Notes under the pieces: model-generated
Databases searched by the model: none
What the model saw: the letters and a program-made list of their open reading frames with translations, nothing else
What the model was told of the DNA's origin: nothing
Origin: Bathymodiolus japonicus methanotrophic gill symbiont
GTDB taxonomy: Bacteria > Pseudomonadota > Gammaproteobacteria > Methylococcales > Methylomonadaceae
Direction: 5' to 3'
Length of the DNA: 64,000 nucleotides
NCBI RefSeq assembly: GCF_019721995.1
Contig: NZ_BLYC01000004.1
Span: 124,001-188,000, forward strand
Program-made: the position numbers and the translations under genes
Shown: one piece after another, positions 49,865 to 60,131 of the stretch
How positions within the stretch are numbered: position 1 is the first letter of the stretch
How the letters are laid out: the number at the start of each line of letters is the position of its first letter

Positions 49865-49870
49865 TATAAT
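49865..49870 (+). promoter_or_regulatory. -10 box of a likely lpxC promoter
   Basis: TATAAT, preceded by TG two bases upstream (extended -10 character: TGCTATAAT), lies 44 bases before the lpxC ATG. The -35 region is weak. The rest of 49703-49913 shows an inverted repeat (GCGCATTG...GTATGCGC) and no gene. Confidence 0.55.
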
Positions 49871-49913
49871 GCATCAGATTTTATAGCAGACCGAATAAGC
49901 TTAGGCATAGTAA

Positions 49914-50834
49914 ATGATTAAACAACGAACATTAAAAAATACCATTAGAGCAACAGGTGTTGGTCTGCATACAGGAAATAAAATTTACCTGACCTTACAT
50001 CCGGCTGATATCAATACAGGTATTAAATTTAGACGCGTTGATTTGGACGAGCCGGTTACCATTGATGCAATTCCGCATAATGTGGGCGAAACAAACCTGT
50101 CTACAACTCTGGTAGAGGGTGATGTAAAAATATCGACTATCGAGCATCTGCTTTCTGCGATGGCTGGCCTAGGTATTGATAATGCCTTGATTGATGTGAC
50201 AGCCGCAGAAGTGCCTATTATGGATGGCAGTGCCGGGCCCTTTGTGTTTTTAATTCAATCTGCTGGTGTCCGGGAACAGGATGCGCCCAAGCAATATATT
50301 AAAATCAAGCGCGAAGTTAAAGTGACGGATGGAGATAAATGGGCAGCTTTTTTGCCAATGGATGGGTTTAAGGTCACTTTTACCATAGATTTCGAACACC
50401 CGGCCTTTGCTGAAAATGTAAAAACCGCGAGCATGGATTTTTCATCAACTACCTTTGTCAGGGAAGTCAGTCGTGCACGAACCTTTGGCTTTATGAAGAA
50501 TATTGAGTTTTTACGCGAAAATAACCTGGCGCTAGGTGGCAGTTTAGATAATGCAATCGTGATTGATGACGATAAAATTCTCAATGAAGGTGGTCTGCGT
50601 TATGCCGATGAATTTGTTAAGCACAAAATGCTAGATGCTATTGGTGATTTATATTTATTAGGCCACAGCTTGATTGGTGAGTATCAAGGCTATAAATCTG
50701 GTCATGGCCTAAATAATAAGCTATTACGAGTGCTAATGGCTGATACGGATGCATGGGAAAAAGTGAGCTTTGAAAATGATGAAGATGCCCCTATTCCTTT
50801 TATGCGCTCTGCTGAAAGTCGTGCTGGTGAATAA
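49914..50834 (+). CDS. lpxC: UDP-3-O-acyl-N-acetylglucosamine deacetylase
   Basis: 306 aa zinc enzyme and the committed step of lipid A synthesis. [22 protein letters not shown] gives the first zinc His; [21 protein letters not shown] gives the second His and the zinc Asp; [13 protein letters not shown] holds the catalytic His. Start [21 protein letters not shown] is canonical. It ends the dcw cluster; a MITE inserted seven bases after the stop, and secA, which often follows, is not here. Confidence 0.97.
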   Translation: MIKQRTLKNTIRATGVGLHTGNKIYLTLHPADINTGIKFRRVDLDEPVTIDAIPHNVGETNLSTTLVEGDVKISTIEHLLSAMAGLGIDNALIDVTAAEVPIMDGSAGPFVFLIQSAGVREQDAPKQYIKIKREVKVTDGDKWAAFLPMDGFKVTFTIDFEHPAFAENVKTASMDFSSTTFVREVSRARTFGFMKNIEFLRENNLALGGSLDNAIVIDDDKILNEGGLRYADEFVKHKMLDAIGDLYLLGHSLIGEYQGYKSGHGLNNKLLRVLMADTDAWEKVSFENDEDAPIPFMRSAESRAGE

Positions 50835-50841
50835 GGCATAG

Positions 50842-51045
50842 CTGAAGTTTCCCAATTATTGAGTAGCTGAAATACACAATGCTGGTGTATCGAGGTTTAT
50901 TTTAGGTGGTTTTGCCATGTTTATAGCAAACCCCTACTTAATTCCCCTTAGGCAATAGCATTTGAACCGAATGAAAAGACTATTTTTTTCATATAGTTGT
51001 AGCATAGTTTCAATTTTACCATAAATAATTGTTGGGAAACTTCAG
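50842..51045 (+). repeat. MITE copy 4
   Basis: A 204-bp copy flanked by TAAGGCATAG on both sides (50832-50841 and 51046-51055), a 10-bp duplication and the longest of the set. The left duplicate includes the lpxC stop codon. Confidence 0.94.
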
Positions 51046-51070
51046 TAAGGCATAGTTAACGGGCGTAGAA

Positions 51071-51087
51071 CGGACTTTAGTCCGCTA
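51071..51087. repeat. REP-like palindrome CGGACTTTAGTCCG
   Basis: A 14-bp perfect palindrome followed by CTAG, identical to 5641-5657. It lies 46 bases from a RAYT fragment on the minus strand. Confidence 0.65.
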
Positions 51088-51132
51088 GTTTGTAAGCCCT
51101 AGGAGTTCTAGAGCTGTTGATTGATGAGCTGT

Positions 51133-51378
51133 TTAATATGTCACTCTCCCTATCTCCACCATGCTTACCTCACGTGTCTTAAAGCCCGTTTCAAGCTCAA
51201 TTTTCGCATGAAAATTATCCACGCCTAAAACTTCATCTCTATTAATAGGCCGTGTTATTAACTCTAATTCATATTTCTGCAAGGGACTAGTAAATAGTTC
51301 TTTATAGGACAATCTTCGGTATGATCCAATACGGGATAATTGATTATATATTACATGCTCACGAATGAGGCCATCCAT
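51133..51378 (-). pseudogene. REP-associated tyrosine transposase (RAYT), C-terminal fragment
   Basis: 81 codons: HVIYNQLSRIGSYRRLSYKELF, then LITRPINRDEVLGVDNFHAKIELETG. This matches the C-terminal pattern of RAYT proteins (an H..Y..L......R...Y..LF block, then VLG.D.F...IE...GR). The N-terminal HUH/Tyr catalytic domain is missing, so the fragment cannot be active. Its closeness to a REP palindrome supports the call. Confidence 0.65.
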
Positions 51379-51695
51379 TTTCCCTGGTGTATTATGATTC
51401 CTTGATTTTTCCTGGATTGCCCGATGCCCTCTGAGAGAAGGTTAGTGTGAGGGAGCTTGAACAGTTAGCATTCAATATATTCTGCTCTTTTGATCCCATT
51501 AAAGATGGGGGGCAGAACACAATGCTGTATATCTGGTAGTATTATTTACACTGTAATATGTACAGATGTGAATCATTCGCCATTTCCCAAACTTCGTCTG
51601 TTTCATGTCAGCGAATATTACATTACTACATTATCTTTTTTACCAGCAATGGACGTTAGCTAGTAGTTGTTGATGCCAATTTTAACTCTAGGCAG
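51379..51695. other. Non-coding interval, no recognisable feature
   Basis: AT-rich sequence between the RAYT remnant and the IS4-b right end. No ORF, hairpin of note or shared repeat was seen. Confidence 0.5.
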
Positions 51696-52424
51696 CATCA
51701 GTGTTCCCCTATCAATTGAGGCGGTAAAACTAACCTCGCCACAAGAGAGCTCATAAAGCACTGTAAAGACATTCCTGTTATTATTGTGTTTTGAACTGCC
51801 CGAATGGTATACGAGCTGATACGAGATATTCTTGCCTGGAAAAATAATGGATTCACAAAACGATCTCGTTTTTGAGCCTGTTGCTGCCTTATCTCCAGAG
51901 CCTCGCTATATTTTTTATCCGATGGATGAATCAATTCTGGCTGTTGTGTTTTTGAAATCTCTTCAAACACGCGCATTAAATTATAGCTCATTGCAGTCAG
52001 GCGCATTTGATTTTCAAGTGAGCGGGTATTGGAAGGCCAAGCTTTAGTTTCCTTGAAATTACTTTTAGTGTTATTGAATGTCTTTTCAATCGTCCATCGC
52101 TTGAAATACAGCATGGCAATGGTTCCAGGGTTAATAGTCATTGGCAAGGTTGTCACAAACCGGTGAAGTTTTCCGGTTTCTGGATCACGGTAATCCACCA
52201 CGTTAAATTTGATGCCCCTGTTTTCGTACACACTGTATGCTTCAACCCTGTATTGATCTCATGCTGGGAGTCAAAAGGGATAGACTCAACCAGAGTCGCA
52301 ATTGAATTTTCTTTTAGCATTGAAATCATGTAATTAGCATGTCGTTTCTGCCGATCCCACCAGACAAAGTCGGTGACGGCTTTATCGTAGACATAGAGAT
52401 GTTTCTGAGAGCTGTTATTTCCCT
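51696..52424 (-). pseudogene. IS4-b copy 2: transposase C-terminal half
   Basis: The right terminal repeat CATCAGTGTTCCCC starts at 51696. The minus strand encodes AVTDFVWWDRQKRHANYMISMLKENS through YFKRWTIEKTFNNTKSNFKE to the end. A small indel near 52243 (GGGTTGAAG against GGGGATGAAG in copy 1) shifts the frame. The 5' half is replaced beyond an A element at 52425. Confidence 0.88.
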
Positions 52425-52704
52425 CGCTGAAAATCATGGAAACTGAGCTTAGCGAAGTGGTGATTTTTAGTCCCTGATAGGCGACAGGGCAATTCGCTGA
52501 TTCGACGTGTGCTAGCAGCACGCGAGAGGAGCAAGAATTGCATTCCGAATAGCCGTCCAGCCAGTGAGGTAGTAATGACGAAGCGGCTTTTGTGCGTAGT
52601 CGTTGCGGACGCAGGGCGTTCAGGGCATCTCCCATCCGCTGCGTAGGTGAACGGATTATGGCGACAGGAGCCCCGGAATTTCGTGAGGTAGCATGGCGCG
52701 CCTG
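52425..52704 (+). repeat. Structured mobile element A, copy 4 (280 bp)
   Basis: A full-length copy between IS4-b sequence (left) and unrelated sequence next to the IS66 gene (right, CTCGAA). It shows two or three point differences from other copies. Confidence 0.92.
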
Positions 52705-52811
52705 CTCGAAGGACTTTTTTATTCGCCTTACAATCGCTTAAAACAAGGAAAATTCGGGATTTAAAACCCATGAGATAATAAGCCTGTCCTTAAAGCAATA
52801 CAGGTTACCTT

Positions 52812-54220
52812 TTGAAAATAGACTTCATCGATGTTGATTCCGCAATCAGTCATGCCAAACAGTTACTTGAAACTGAGCGTGATATATCGCCTGCGCTAAA
52901 ATCAGCACTGGAAGTGATTCTATTATTAGTCACGGTATTACTCAATCGAGTGACACTGAACAGCAAAAATAGCAGTAAACCACCTGCAAGTGATCCCAAC
53001 CGTAAAAAAGGGAATCGAAAAAAATCAGATAAGCCTTCTGGCGGACAAAAATCGCATGTCGGCACGACACTTCAAAAAATAGATGACTCGGATGAAATCG
53101 AGATCATTACCATTGATCGCCGTACCTTGCCAAAAGGGCGATACACGGCAGATGGCTTTGAAACACGCCAGGTATTCGATATTGATATCTCAAGGGTAGT
53201 GACAGAATACCAGGCGCAACGGTTGATAAATGGAAAAGGTCAGTGTTTTATCGCTCCTTTTCCAGATGAGGTTACTAAGGCTGCGCAATATGGTAATGGG
53301 ATAAAAGCCCATGTGGTTTATCTTTCGCAATATCAGTTATTGCCCTACAACCGAATACAGGAGTATTTCGCTGATCAATTAGGTATGCCGATTAGTGAAG
53401 GCTCTATCTATAATTTCAATGAACTGGCCTATGAGAAGTTGGCTGGGTTTGAAACTATCAGTAAAGAACACTTAGTCGAATCAGCGTGCATTCATGCGGA
53501 TGAAACAGGCATTAATATTAATGGTAAGCGCCATTGGCTACATGGGCCTCCAATGTTCAGTGGACACACTTCTTTCCCCATGCCAAACGTGGCACAGAGG
53601 CAATGAATGACATTGGTATTTTACCCCATTTTCATGGGATTTTATGTCATGATCATTGGAAGCCCTACTATAAATATGATTGTACTCATTCGCTTTGTAA
53701 TGCACATCATTTGAGGGAATTAACGCGCGCCTGGGAGCAGGATAAACAGGAGTGGGCGCTTGAAATGAAACGACTACTTGAAAAAATGAATGATGCCGTC
53801 AATGAAGCAGGTGGCATGCTACTACATAAAGAAGCAGAAAAATGGAAGGTACAATACAGAGAATTACTTGGCAAAGCGGAGATCGAATGCCCACCACCCG
53901 ATAAGCCTAAAGAAGTAAAACGGGAGCGAATAAAACGCAGTAAAGCTAGAAACTTACTGGAAAGGCTGATTAATTATGAAGAGGATGTCTTGCGCTTCAT
54001 GACAAATACCTGGGTGCCATTTACCAATAATGCCGCAGAAAATTCGATTCGGATGACCAAGGTTCAACAGAAAATATCCGGCTGCTTTCGTAGTACCAAG
54101 GGTGCAGAGATATTTTGTCGTGTCAGAGGGTATTTATCAACGTGCCGTAAACAAGGTCTAAGTGCAACTCAGGCAATGACCTTGGTCTTTGAGGGAAAGT
54201 TACCTGAATTTGCTTTATAA
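52812..54220 (+). pseudogene. IS66-family transposase, one frameshift
   Basis: Two overlapping frames (52812-53606 and 53534-54220) together give a ~465-aa IS66 TnpC-like transposase. The N-terminus has a helical zipper and SSKPPASDPNRKK; then YFADQLGMPISEGSIYN, CIHADETGININGKRHWLH (first Asp), CHDHWKPYY and CNAHHLREL (second Asp and Cys/His), and WVPFTNNAAENSIRM (Glu). A lost T at about 53549 (CATGGGCCTCC for CATGTGGCCTCC) breaks the frame. No TnpA or TnpB genes are present. Confidence 0.9.
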
Positions 54221-54228
54221 TTTCATTG

Positions 54229-54255
54229 AACTACTCAGCTTCGCTGAGTAGTTAC
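54229..54255. repeat. Palindrome AACTACTCAGC/GCTGAGTAGTT
   Basis: A near-perfect palindrome immediately after the IS66 pseudogene, repeated at 58075-58103. It could be the IS end or a terminator-like stem. Confidence 0.6.
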
Positions 54256-54256
54256 G

Positions 54257-54772
54257 ATGGAATATCATGTTTATTCACCTAATGATTCTGGTGGAAGTTA
54301 TCTTGTTGAAGGTGACTGTAGGCAAGTCAGGCCTGATATTTTAATTTCAAAAGATGGGGTTATTATTGCAATTTTAGATGCTAAGTATAAATGGTATAAA
54401 AAAATAGGGAAGCATGCAGATAAAAATAACTCTGTAAGTCGAGATGATTTATATCAAATGATTACTTACCTTTATCGCTATGCTGAACCTGATAAAAAAG
54501 TTGTTGGACTTTTTATATCGCCAGTAAAGAATTTTTCTGAATCTCCTGATTCGGATGTAAAATCTTTGAATAACCATGAAAACCATAAAATAGGGGTTAT
54601 AAATTTAGATATTGAACAGTTTAATACAAGCGGCGATGACAATAAAACTCCATTTTCACTAAAAACAATACAGGAAGAGGAAGTCAGATTTATTGATAAT
54701 ATAAAAAAATACTTGATAATCTTAAATGAGCTTAACCCATCTTCGTCACTATTGATGATGTGGTTGTTATAA
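54257..54772 (+). pseudogene. McrC-like restriction subunit, fragment
   Basis: About 160 residues. RQVRPDILISKDGVIIAILDAKYKWY is the PD-(D/E)xK nuclease motif of McrC (5-methylcytosine-dependent McrBC restriction), with Asp and DAK visible. DLYQMITYLYRY follows as in the family. The N-terminal half is lost at the IS66 end; the true C-terminus is lost where MITE-C begins at 54734, so the last residues come from that repeat. No McrB GTPase gene is nearby. Confidence 0.72.
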
Positions 54773-54938
54773 ATCAATTGGTTGAAATTTTAAAAAGTAG
54801 CCAGTTGGCACTACAGATTTTGTGTTTTTGTATAAAACGTTGGATTTTTTAGAGTATTTTTGTCGCATGTAAATTACACTCAAATAATGATGATTTTTTT
54901 GACAAAAGTCAATGAATTTATCGACAAAAATAATATAA
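54734..54938 (+). repeat. MITE-C copy 2, truncated
   Basis: Matches 19001 onward, without a B element at the GGCACTAC/AGATTTTG site. It is cut at AATAATATAA by a B element in reverse orientation; the right end is not found. Confidence 0.8.
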
Positions 54939-55119
54939 CAGGCGCGCCATGCTACCTCACGAAATTCCGGGACTCCTGTCGCCGTAATTCGTTCACCTAC
55001 GCAGCGAATAGGAGATGCTCCAGCCGCCCTGCGTCCGCCACAGACTGAGCACAAAGCAGCTCAGTCATGGCGACCACAAATGGCTCTACGGCTATTCGGG
55101 ATAAAATTTTAGCCTCCCT
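54939..55119 (-). repeat. Structured mobile element B, copy 3 (partial, reverse)
   Basis: Begins CAGGCGCGCCATG, the inverse of the B right end, and runs to TTTTAGCCTCCCT. There a C-type element starts, so the B left end with its first hairpins is missing. The preceding MITE-C flank is again joined without duplication. Confidence 0.85.
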
Positions 55120-55345
55120 CGCTGAAAATCAGGGAAACGTAGCCTAAGCGAAGTGAAGATTTTTAGTCCGCGATAGCCGTAGGGCCGTTGTTTTGTCGGA
55201 GTCTGAGCGTTAGCGAAGGTGGAGACAAAATAAAAGGCCATCCGACACGGCGTCAAGTCATTTGGAGCCTATGTTCCGACCCCTTGTTGGGTCGGGACGA
55301 GGTGACGAGGACGAATCGGGGCCGCCGGAGGCATAAGTGGTCGCG
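55120..55345 (+). repeat. Structured element, third variant (C type)
   Basis: Starts CGCTGAAAATCAGGG with the same AAAATC/GATTTT end hairpin as A, and shares the GATAGCCGTAGGGCC core with B and A. The interior differs and contains CCGACCC/GGGTCGG. It ends near GGAGGCATAAGTGGTCGCG, equivalent to GAGGTAGCATGGCGCGCC of A and B. The exact right end is uncertain. Confidence 0.65.
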
Positions 55346-55855
55346 TTAAGTTTTTGCTGCTTGCTTGGGCTGGGATGCCCAAAACAAGCTTTCGCAAAAA
55401 TAGCGACTCCCCGCTGGGATTTACATAAATTCCCTGATGGTGTTATGCAAGCATTACAACGCCCAAGTGGCGATGGTTACTCCAAAGACGTAGAGTTTTC
55501 TCTGAAAGTACAACAAATGAAAAATCAGAATGCTCAAGCCCAAGCAGCCGCAAATGCATGGAGCGATCTTAATAAGGCAATAAAAGGTGCTACACCTAAG
55601 TCAACCTACACTAATTGTTACAATACATTTGGTGGCGTAAACTGTAATTCAACTACTTATCGAAGTAGCTATATGTGCATTTCTGTAGAAGAGTGGCGAT
55701 TTATTAATTCCTTTGCCCCATGGCTTTCAGTTATTGGAACATTGTTAGCAGTTTGTGCGTCGCTATATATTTCATACTCCACAAGAAAAATAGCACTAAG
55801 CATTTCTTCTGGGGTTGTCGTTTTTAATGAAAATGGAGTGGATGAAGAGTTTTAA
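55337..55855 (+). CDS. Unrecognised secreted or membrane-anchored protein
   Basis: 172 aa from GTG 55337, which follows GGAGG. The N-terminus (VALSFCCLLGLGCPKQAFA) could be a signal or lipoprotein-like peptide. The middle is Gln/Ala-rich (QQMKNQNAQAQAAANAW) with a Cys/Thr segment (TNCYNTFGGVNCNSTTYRSSYMC). Residues about 128-146 (WLSVIGTLLAVCASLYISY) form a membrane helix, then a short tail. I do not recognise the family. Its start lies inside the end of the C-type element, so the true N-terminus may have been replaced by the insertion. Confidence 0.5.
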   Translation: MVALSFCCLLGLGCPKQAFAKIATPRWDLHKFPDGVMQALQRPSGDGYSKDVEFSLKVQQMKNQNAQAQAAANAWSDLNKAIKGATPKSTYTNCYNTFGGVNCNSTTYRSSYMCISVEEWRFINSFAPWLSVIGTLLAVCASLYISYSTRKIALSISSGVVVFNENGVDEEF

Positions 55856-55968
55856 TAAAAGATGTCACCAACACTGGGTACAGAACAGTATTTTTAAATA
55901 GTCTTATCTGTATTTCATTTCACTCGATGTTCACGTTTTTCCATCCCATTGCCATCAAACTCTTACCT

Positions 55969-57656
55969 TCACCCAGCAGAACAATACTTTAATGATGCTG
56001 TTGGCCCTAAGCGCCCTAAATCTCTGCCAATCATATGTTTTCCTGATGGCATCAGTTGAAACACATCCTTTATTAATTCACCTAACTCTTTCAGCTTATC
56101 ACCAGGATCTGGAAACTCTAGCAATGACGTGATGAACTCAAGCAGTACATCCATTTGAGACTTGCGCTGTAAGCTTCCTACGGTCGCTGAAAATCATGGA
56201 AACGTAGCTTAGCGAAGTGGTGATTTTTAGTCCCTGATAGGCGACAGGGCAATTCGCTGATTCGACGTGTGCTAGCAGCACGCGAGAGGAGCAAGAATTG
56301 CATTCCGAATAGCCGTCCAGCCAGTGAGGTAGTAATGACGAAGCGGCTTTTGTGCGTAGTCGTTGCGGACGCAGGGCGTTCAGGGCATCTCCCATCCGCT
56401 GCGTAGGTGAACGAATTATGGCGACAGGAGTCCCGGAATTTCGTGAGGTAGCATGGCGCGCCTGATACGCAGGTAGTTTGCTTTCAATGCGGGCTATTTG
56501 CTCTGGGTGAAGGAGAAGGCAATGGTCAAACAAAAGACTCAGAATCAGGCCGCGGCTTGATCCCTCTTCATCTAATTGTTTGGCCTCACGCCCCCATCCT
56601 TCATAAAGCTTCCAGTCCTCAAAGAAAACCTCAATCAGCCATCTCAACGTATAGGCTTGAATAATATCTTGTGTGCGCCAAGTCAGGTCTGTCGCCACTA
56701 AATAGCGATAGTCGTTTTCACCGTCATATTTTAAGGCAATGACAAAGCGTTTTTTACTGTGAGAACTCACCTTTAATCGTGCACTGCTGACAGTCACTTT
56801 AATCTCTTTTCCGCCACGTACACGTATTATCTGATCAATGCCTTTGTTAATCGAATTAAAGTAGCTCTCGACTGACCTTATTCTACCTCTATATTCAATA
56901 TTTTGGTTTTTACGTAATTGGCTAATCACCTGCGAGCCTCCAGATTCTTTAGCGGCTTCGTCCATAAAGGCTTTTTCACCATACAGCGCATCAAGCCAGT
57001 ACGCCTTTAATTTTAATCAGGCTATGCGCAACTTTAAACTCTTTTAATAAGCCTAATGCAATCTCTGTTTTGGTCGGGTAGGCACTGTCACGTTCAGGCT
57101 TAATAGGCCGATCTTTTTTTGCTATACCGCTCTTTTTCAACCGTTTATCTTCTTTATCCCACTGCTTTAAGGCTGGATCCAGCATATAAAAGAAAAAACC
57201 GACAGGCACTGTAATGGATGAGGTAACTAGCAGCAATAATACTATCGTTTGTCCATTAACATACCCGCCGGAGCCTTTGTGTTTCTGCTTGTAAACCTTA
57301 TAAATACGTTTTGTAGACTTAGATCGTGCTCGGTCTGATTCATCAAAGGCCAACACACCTTCAGTAATGCCATAACGTTTTAAAATTAAGACCACACTCA
57401 CCCGTAGCAACCAGTCCCAGGGTATACTTGCTTTACGAAACACCCAGGATAATGCGGCTACTTTGCAATCTCCAAGGCTTGATCGCTCAAACTTAGCCCA
57501 GCAAACAGAGTTCATTAGCAGTATGCCCGTTAAACAAGTGCCCAACCAAGCGGCTTGAATCCGTGTCAAAGCGGCTCCGGGTTTTAGCTGATTGAGCGCA
57601 CCATTTAAATCGTCAATATAGCTTTGGATAAAGGTGGCTGGGGCATTCATTAACAT
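55969..57656 (-). pseudogene. IS4-a transposase, frameshifted and interrupted
   Basis: The N-terminal 220 residues read normally from 57656. An extra A near 56992 (ATCAAGCC for ATCAGCC) shifts the frame, and the A element at 56185-56464 splits the C-terminus after KLPAY. It is otherwise close to the intact copy at 7062. Confidence 0.92.
56185..56464 (+). repeat. Structured mobile element A, copy 5 (280 bp)
   Basis: Inserted between CCTACGGT and ATACGCAGG of IS4-a. The same site is empty at 7261-7290 and 19860-19890, so it is a direct empty-site comparison with no gained or lost base. Confidence 0.96.
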
Positions 57657-57757
57657 GGGCTTACACCGATAAAATTACAACAACCTCAGAATACCTGACT
57701 TTACCTTCTCAATATCAAAAACTTGAACATCGAGTTTCAGGTAGGTTTATTTAAAAA

Positions 57758-57960
57758 CTGAAGTTTCCCAATTATTGAGTAGCTGAAATACACAATGCTG
57801 GTGTATCGAGGTTTATTTTAGGTGGTTTTGCCATGTTTATAGCAAACCCCTACTTAATTCCCCTTAGGCAATAGCATTTGAAACGAATGAAAAGACTATT
57901 TTTTCATATAGTTGTAGCATAGTTTCAATTTTACCATAAATAATTATTGGGAAACTTCAG
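57758..57960 (+). repeat. MITE copy 5
   Basis: 203 bp, flanked by TTTAAAAA on both sides (8-bp duplication). The following 57961-58074 has no gene. Confidence 0.93.
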
Positions 57961-58074
57961 TTTAAAAAAAACTAATATTGGCATAGGCATAAATATATTG
58001 ATAGCCATAAATCATCTAGCTTTCCATGTAAGCTGGGTGAAAACGAAACCGCTAATCTATTCGTTAAAATAAAT

Positions 58075-58103
58075 GTAACTACTCAGCGAAGCTGAGTAGT
58101 TAC
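58075..58103. repeat. Palindrome GTAACTACTCAGC-GAA-GCTGAGTAGTTAC
   Basis: A perfect 13-bp inverted repeat with a 3-base loop, shared with 54229-54255. Confidence 0.7.
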
Positions 58104-58126
58104 AAATTAATATTGTTATCGCAAAC

Positions 58127-58258
58127 ATGCTGGGAGCGCGGATAAGAAAAGTGCCTGCGAGTGATTTATTGTTGATCAACCCCGCTACTGTGCTGCAAGA
58201 CGGTTACGTTATTTTTAAGACGAAGGAGACGGGGTATTTTCTGGTTGCGGATAAGTGA
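58127..58258 (+). CDS. Small hypothetical ORF, perhaps a gene remnant
   Basis: 43 codons from ATG 58127 ending GYVIFKTKETGYFLVADK. No ribosome site is evident and the sequence is not recognised. It may be the 3' end of a gene lost during the repeat insertions upstream. Confidence 0.3.
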   Translation: MLGARIRKVPASDLLLINPATVLQDGYVIFKTKETGYFLVADK

Positions 58259-58287
58259 AAATATAAGCTTCAAAAGATCTATAAGGC

Positions 58288-58347
58288 GTAGGACGTGGCT
58301 TTAGCCCGAAGGTATCGCACTATCAGCGGGCTAAAGCCACGCTCTAC
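58288..58347. repeat. Inverted repeat GTGGCTTTAGCCCG/CGGGCTAAAGCCAC
   Basis: A 14-bp perfect stem, extended outward by GTAGGAC/GCTCTAC with mismatches, and an 18-base loop. It is a REP-like palindrome of a different family from CGGACTTTAGTCCG. Confidence 0.65.
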
Positions 58348-58374
58348 AGTTTGTTGGGTGGTATCTGGCAGACA

Positions 58375-58405
58375 TAAAAAAAGCCCATCATTGATGGGCT
58401 TTTTT
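58375..58405. terminator. Bidirectional terminator downstream of ilvC
   Basis: AAAAAAGCCCAT-CATTG-ATGGGCTTTTTT has A- and T-runs on either side. On the minus strand it ends the ilvBNC operon about 24 bases after ilvC. Confidence 0.9.
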
Positions 58406-58428
58406 GTATTGCTAAAGTGAAGAAAATC

Positions 58429-59562
<1,134 letters not shown>

Positions 59563-59639
59563 CTATTAACAAGTTTTTACGCTGCTATCGAATATTTTAA
59601 ATAGTTAGATGCCAGTCATGAATTTATAGAGGTCCCCCT

Positions 59640-60131
59640 TTATAAATGTAAACCATTTTCACCGCGTGACACGGCGGTCGGGCCAGAGCGCACGGTTTCA
59701 ATAATACTGTCAGCATTGAGAGCAGCGACAAAGGCATCCAGCTTATCTGATGCGCCGGTCATCTCGATGACATAGCTATTGCAAGTGACATCAATGATTT
59801 TGCCGCGAAAAATATCCGCTAGCCGGTTAATCTCTCCACGTGTTTCGTCGCTGGTTTTAACTTTAACCAGCATTAGTTCGCGTTCTACATGTGATGCTTC
59901 GGCTAAATCAATCAGCTTGACAATATCAATCAATTTATTTAGTTGCTTGGTAATCTGCTCGATAATATCTTCACTGCCACGGGTAACCAGGGTCATGCGC
60001 GACAAACTAGCATCTTCGGTAGGCGCAACAGTGAGTGACTCGATATTATAGCCACGCGCGGAAAACAGACCTGCAACCCGCGATAAAGCACCTGCTTCGT
60101 TCTCGATAAGAATAGAAATAATATGTCTCAT
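59640..60131 (-). CDS. ilvN: Acetolactate synthase small (regulatory) subunit
   Basis: 163 aa. An N-terminal ACT domain (ISILIENEAGALSRVAGLFSARGYNIESLTVAPTED) binds valine for feedback inhibition; a C-terminal ALS_ss domain follows. The length and type match IlvH/IlvN of the ilvBN operon. Its ATG overlaps the ilvB stop. Confidence 0.96.
   Translation of the reverse strand: MRHIISILIENEAGALSRVAGLFSARGYNIESLTVAPTEDASLSRMTLVTRGSEDIIEQITKQLNKLIDIVKLIDLAEASHVERELMLVKVKTSDETRGEINRLADIFRGKIIDVTCNSYVIEMTGASDKLDAFVAALNADSIIETVRSGPTAVSRGENGLHL

Larger units (their letters stand above)
55923..57734 (-). mobile_element. IS4-a copy 3, with inserted A element
   Basis: Both terminal repeats are present and TTTCA flanks each side (5-bp duplication). 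Length 1812 equals 1531 plus a 280-bp A element plus one inserted base, which independently confirms that the A insertion made no duplication. Confidence 0.94.
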
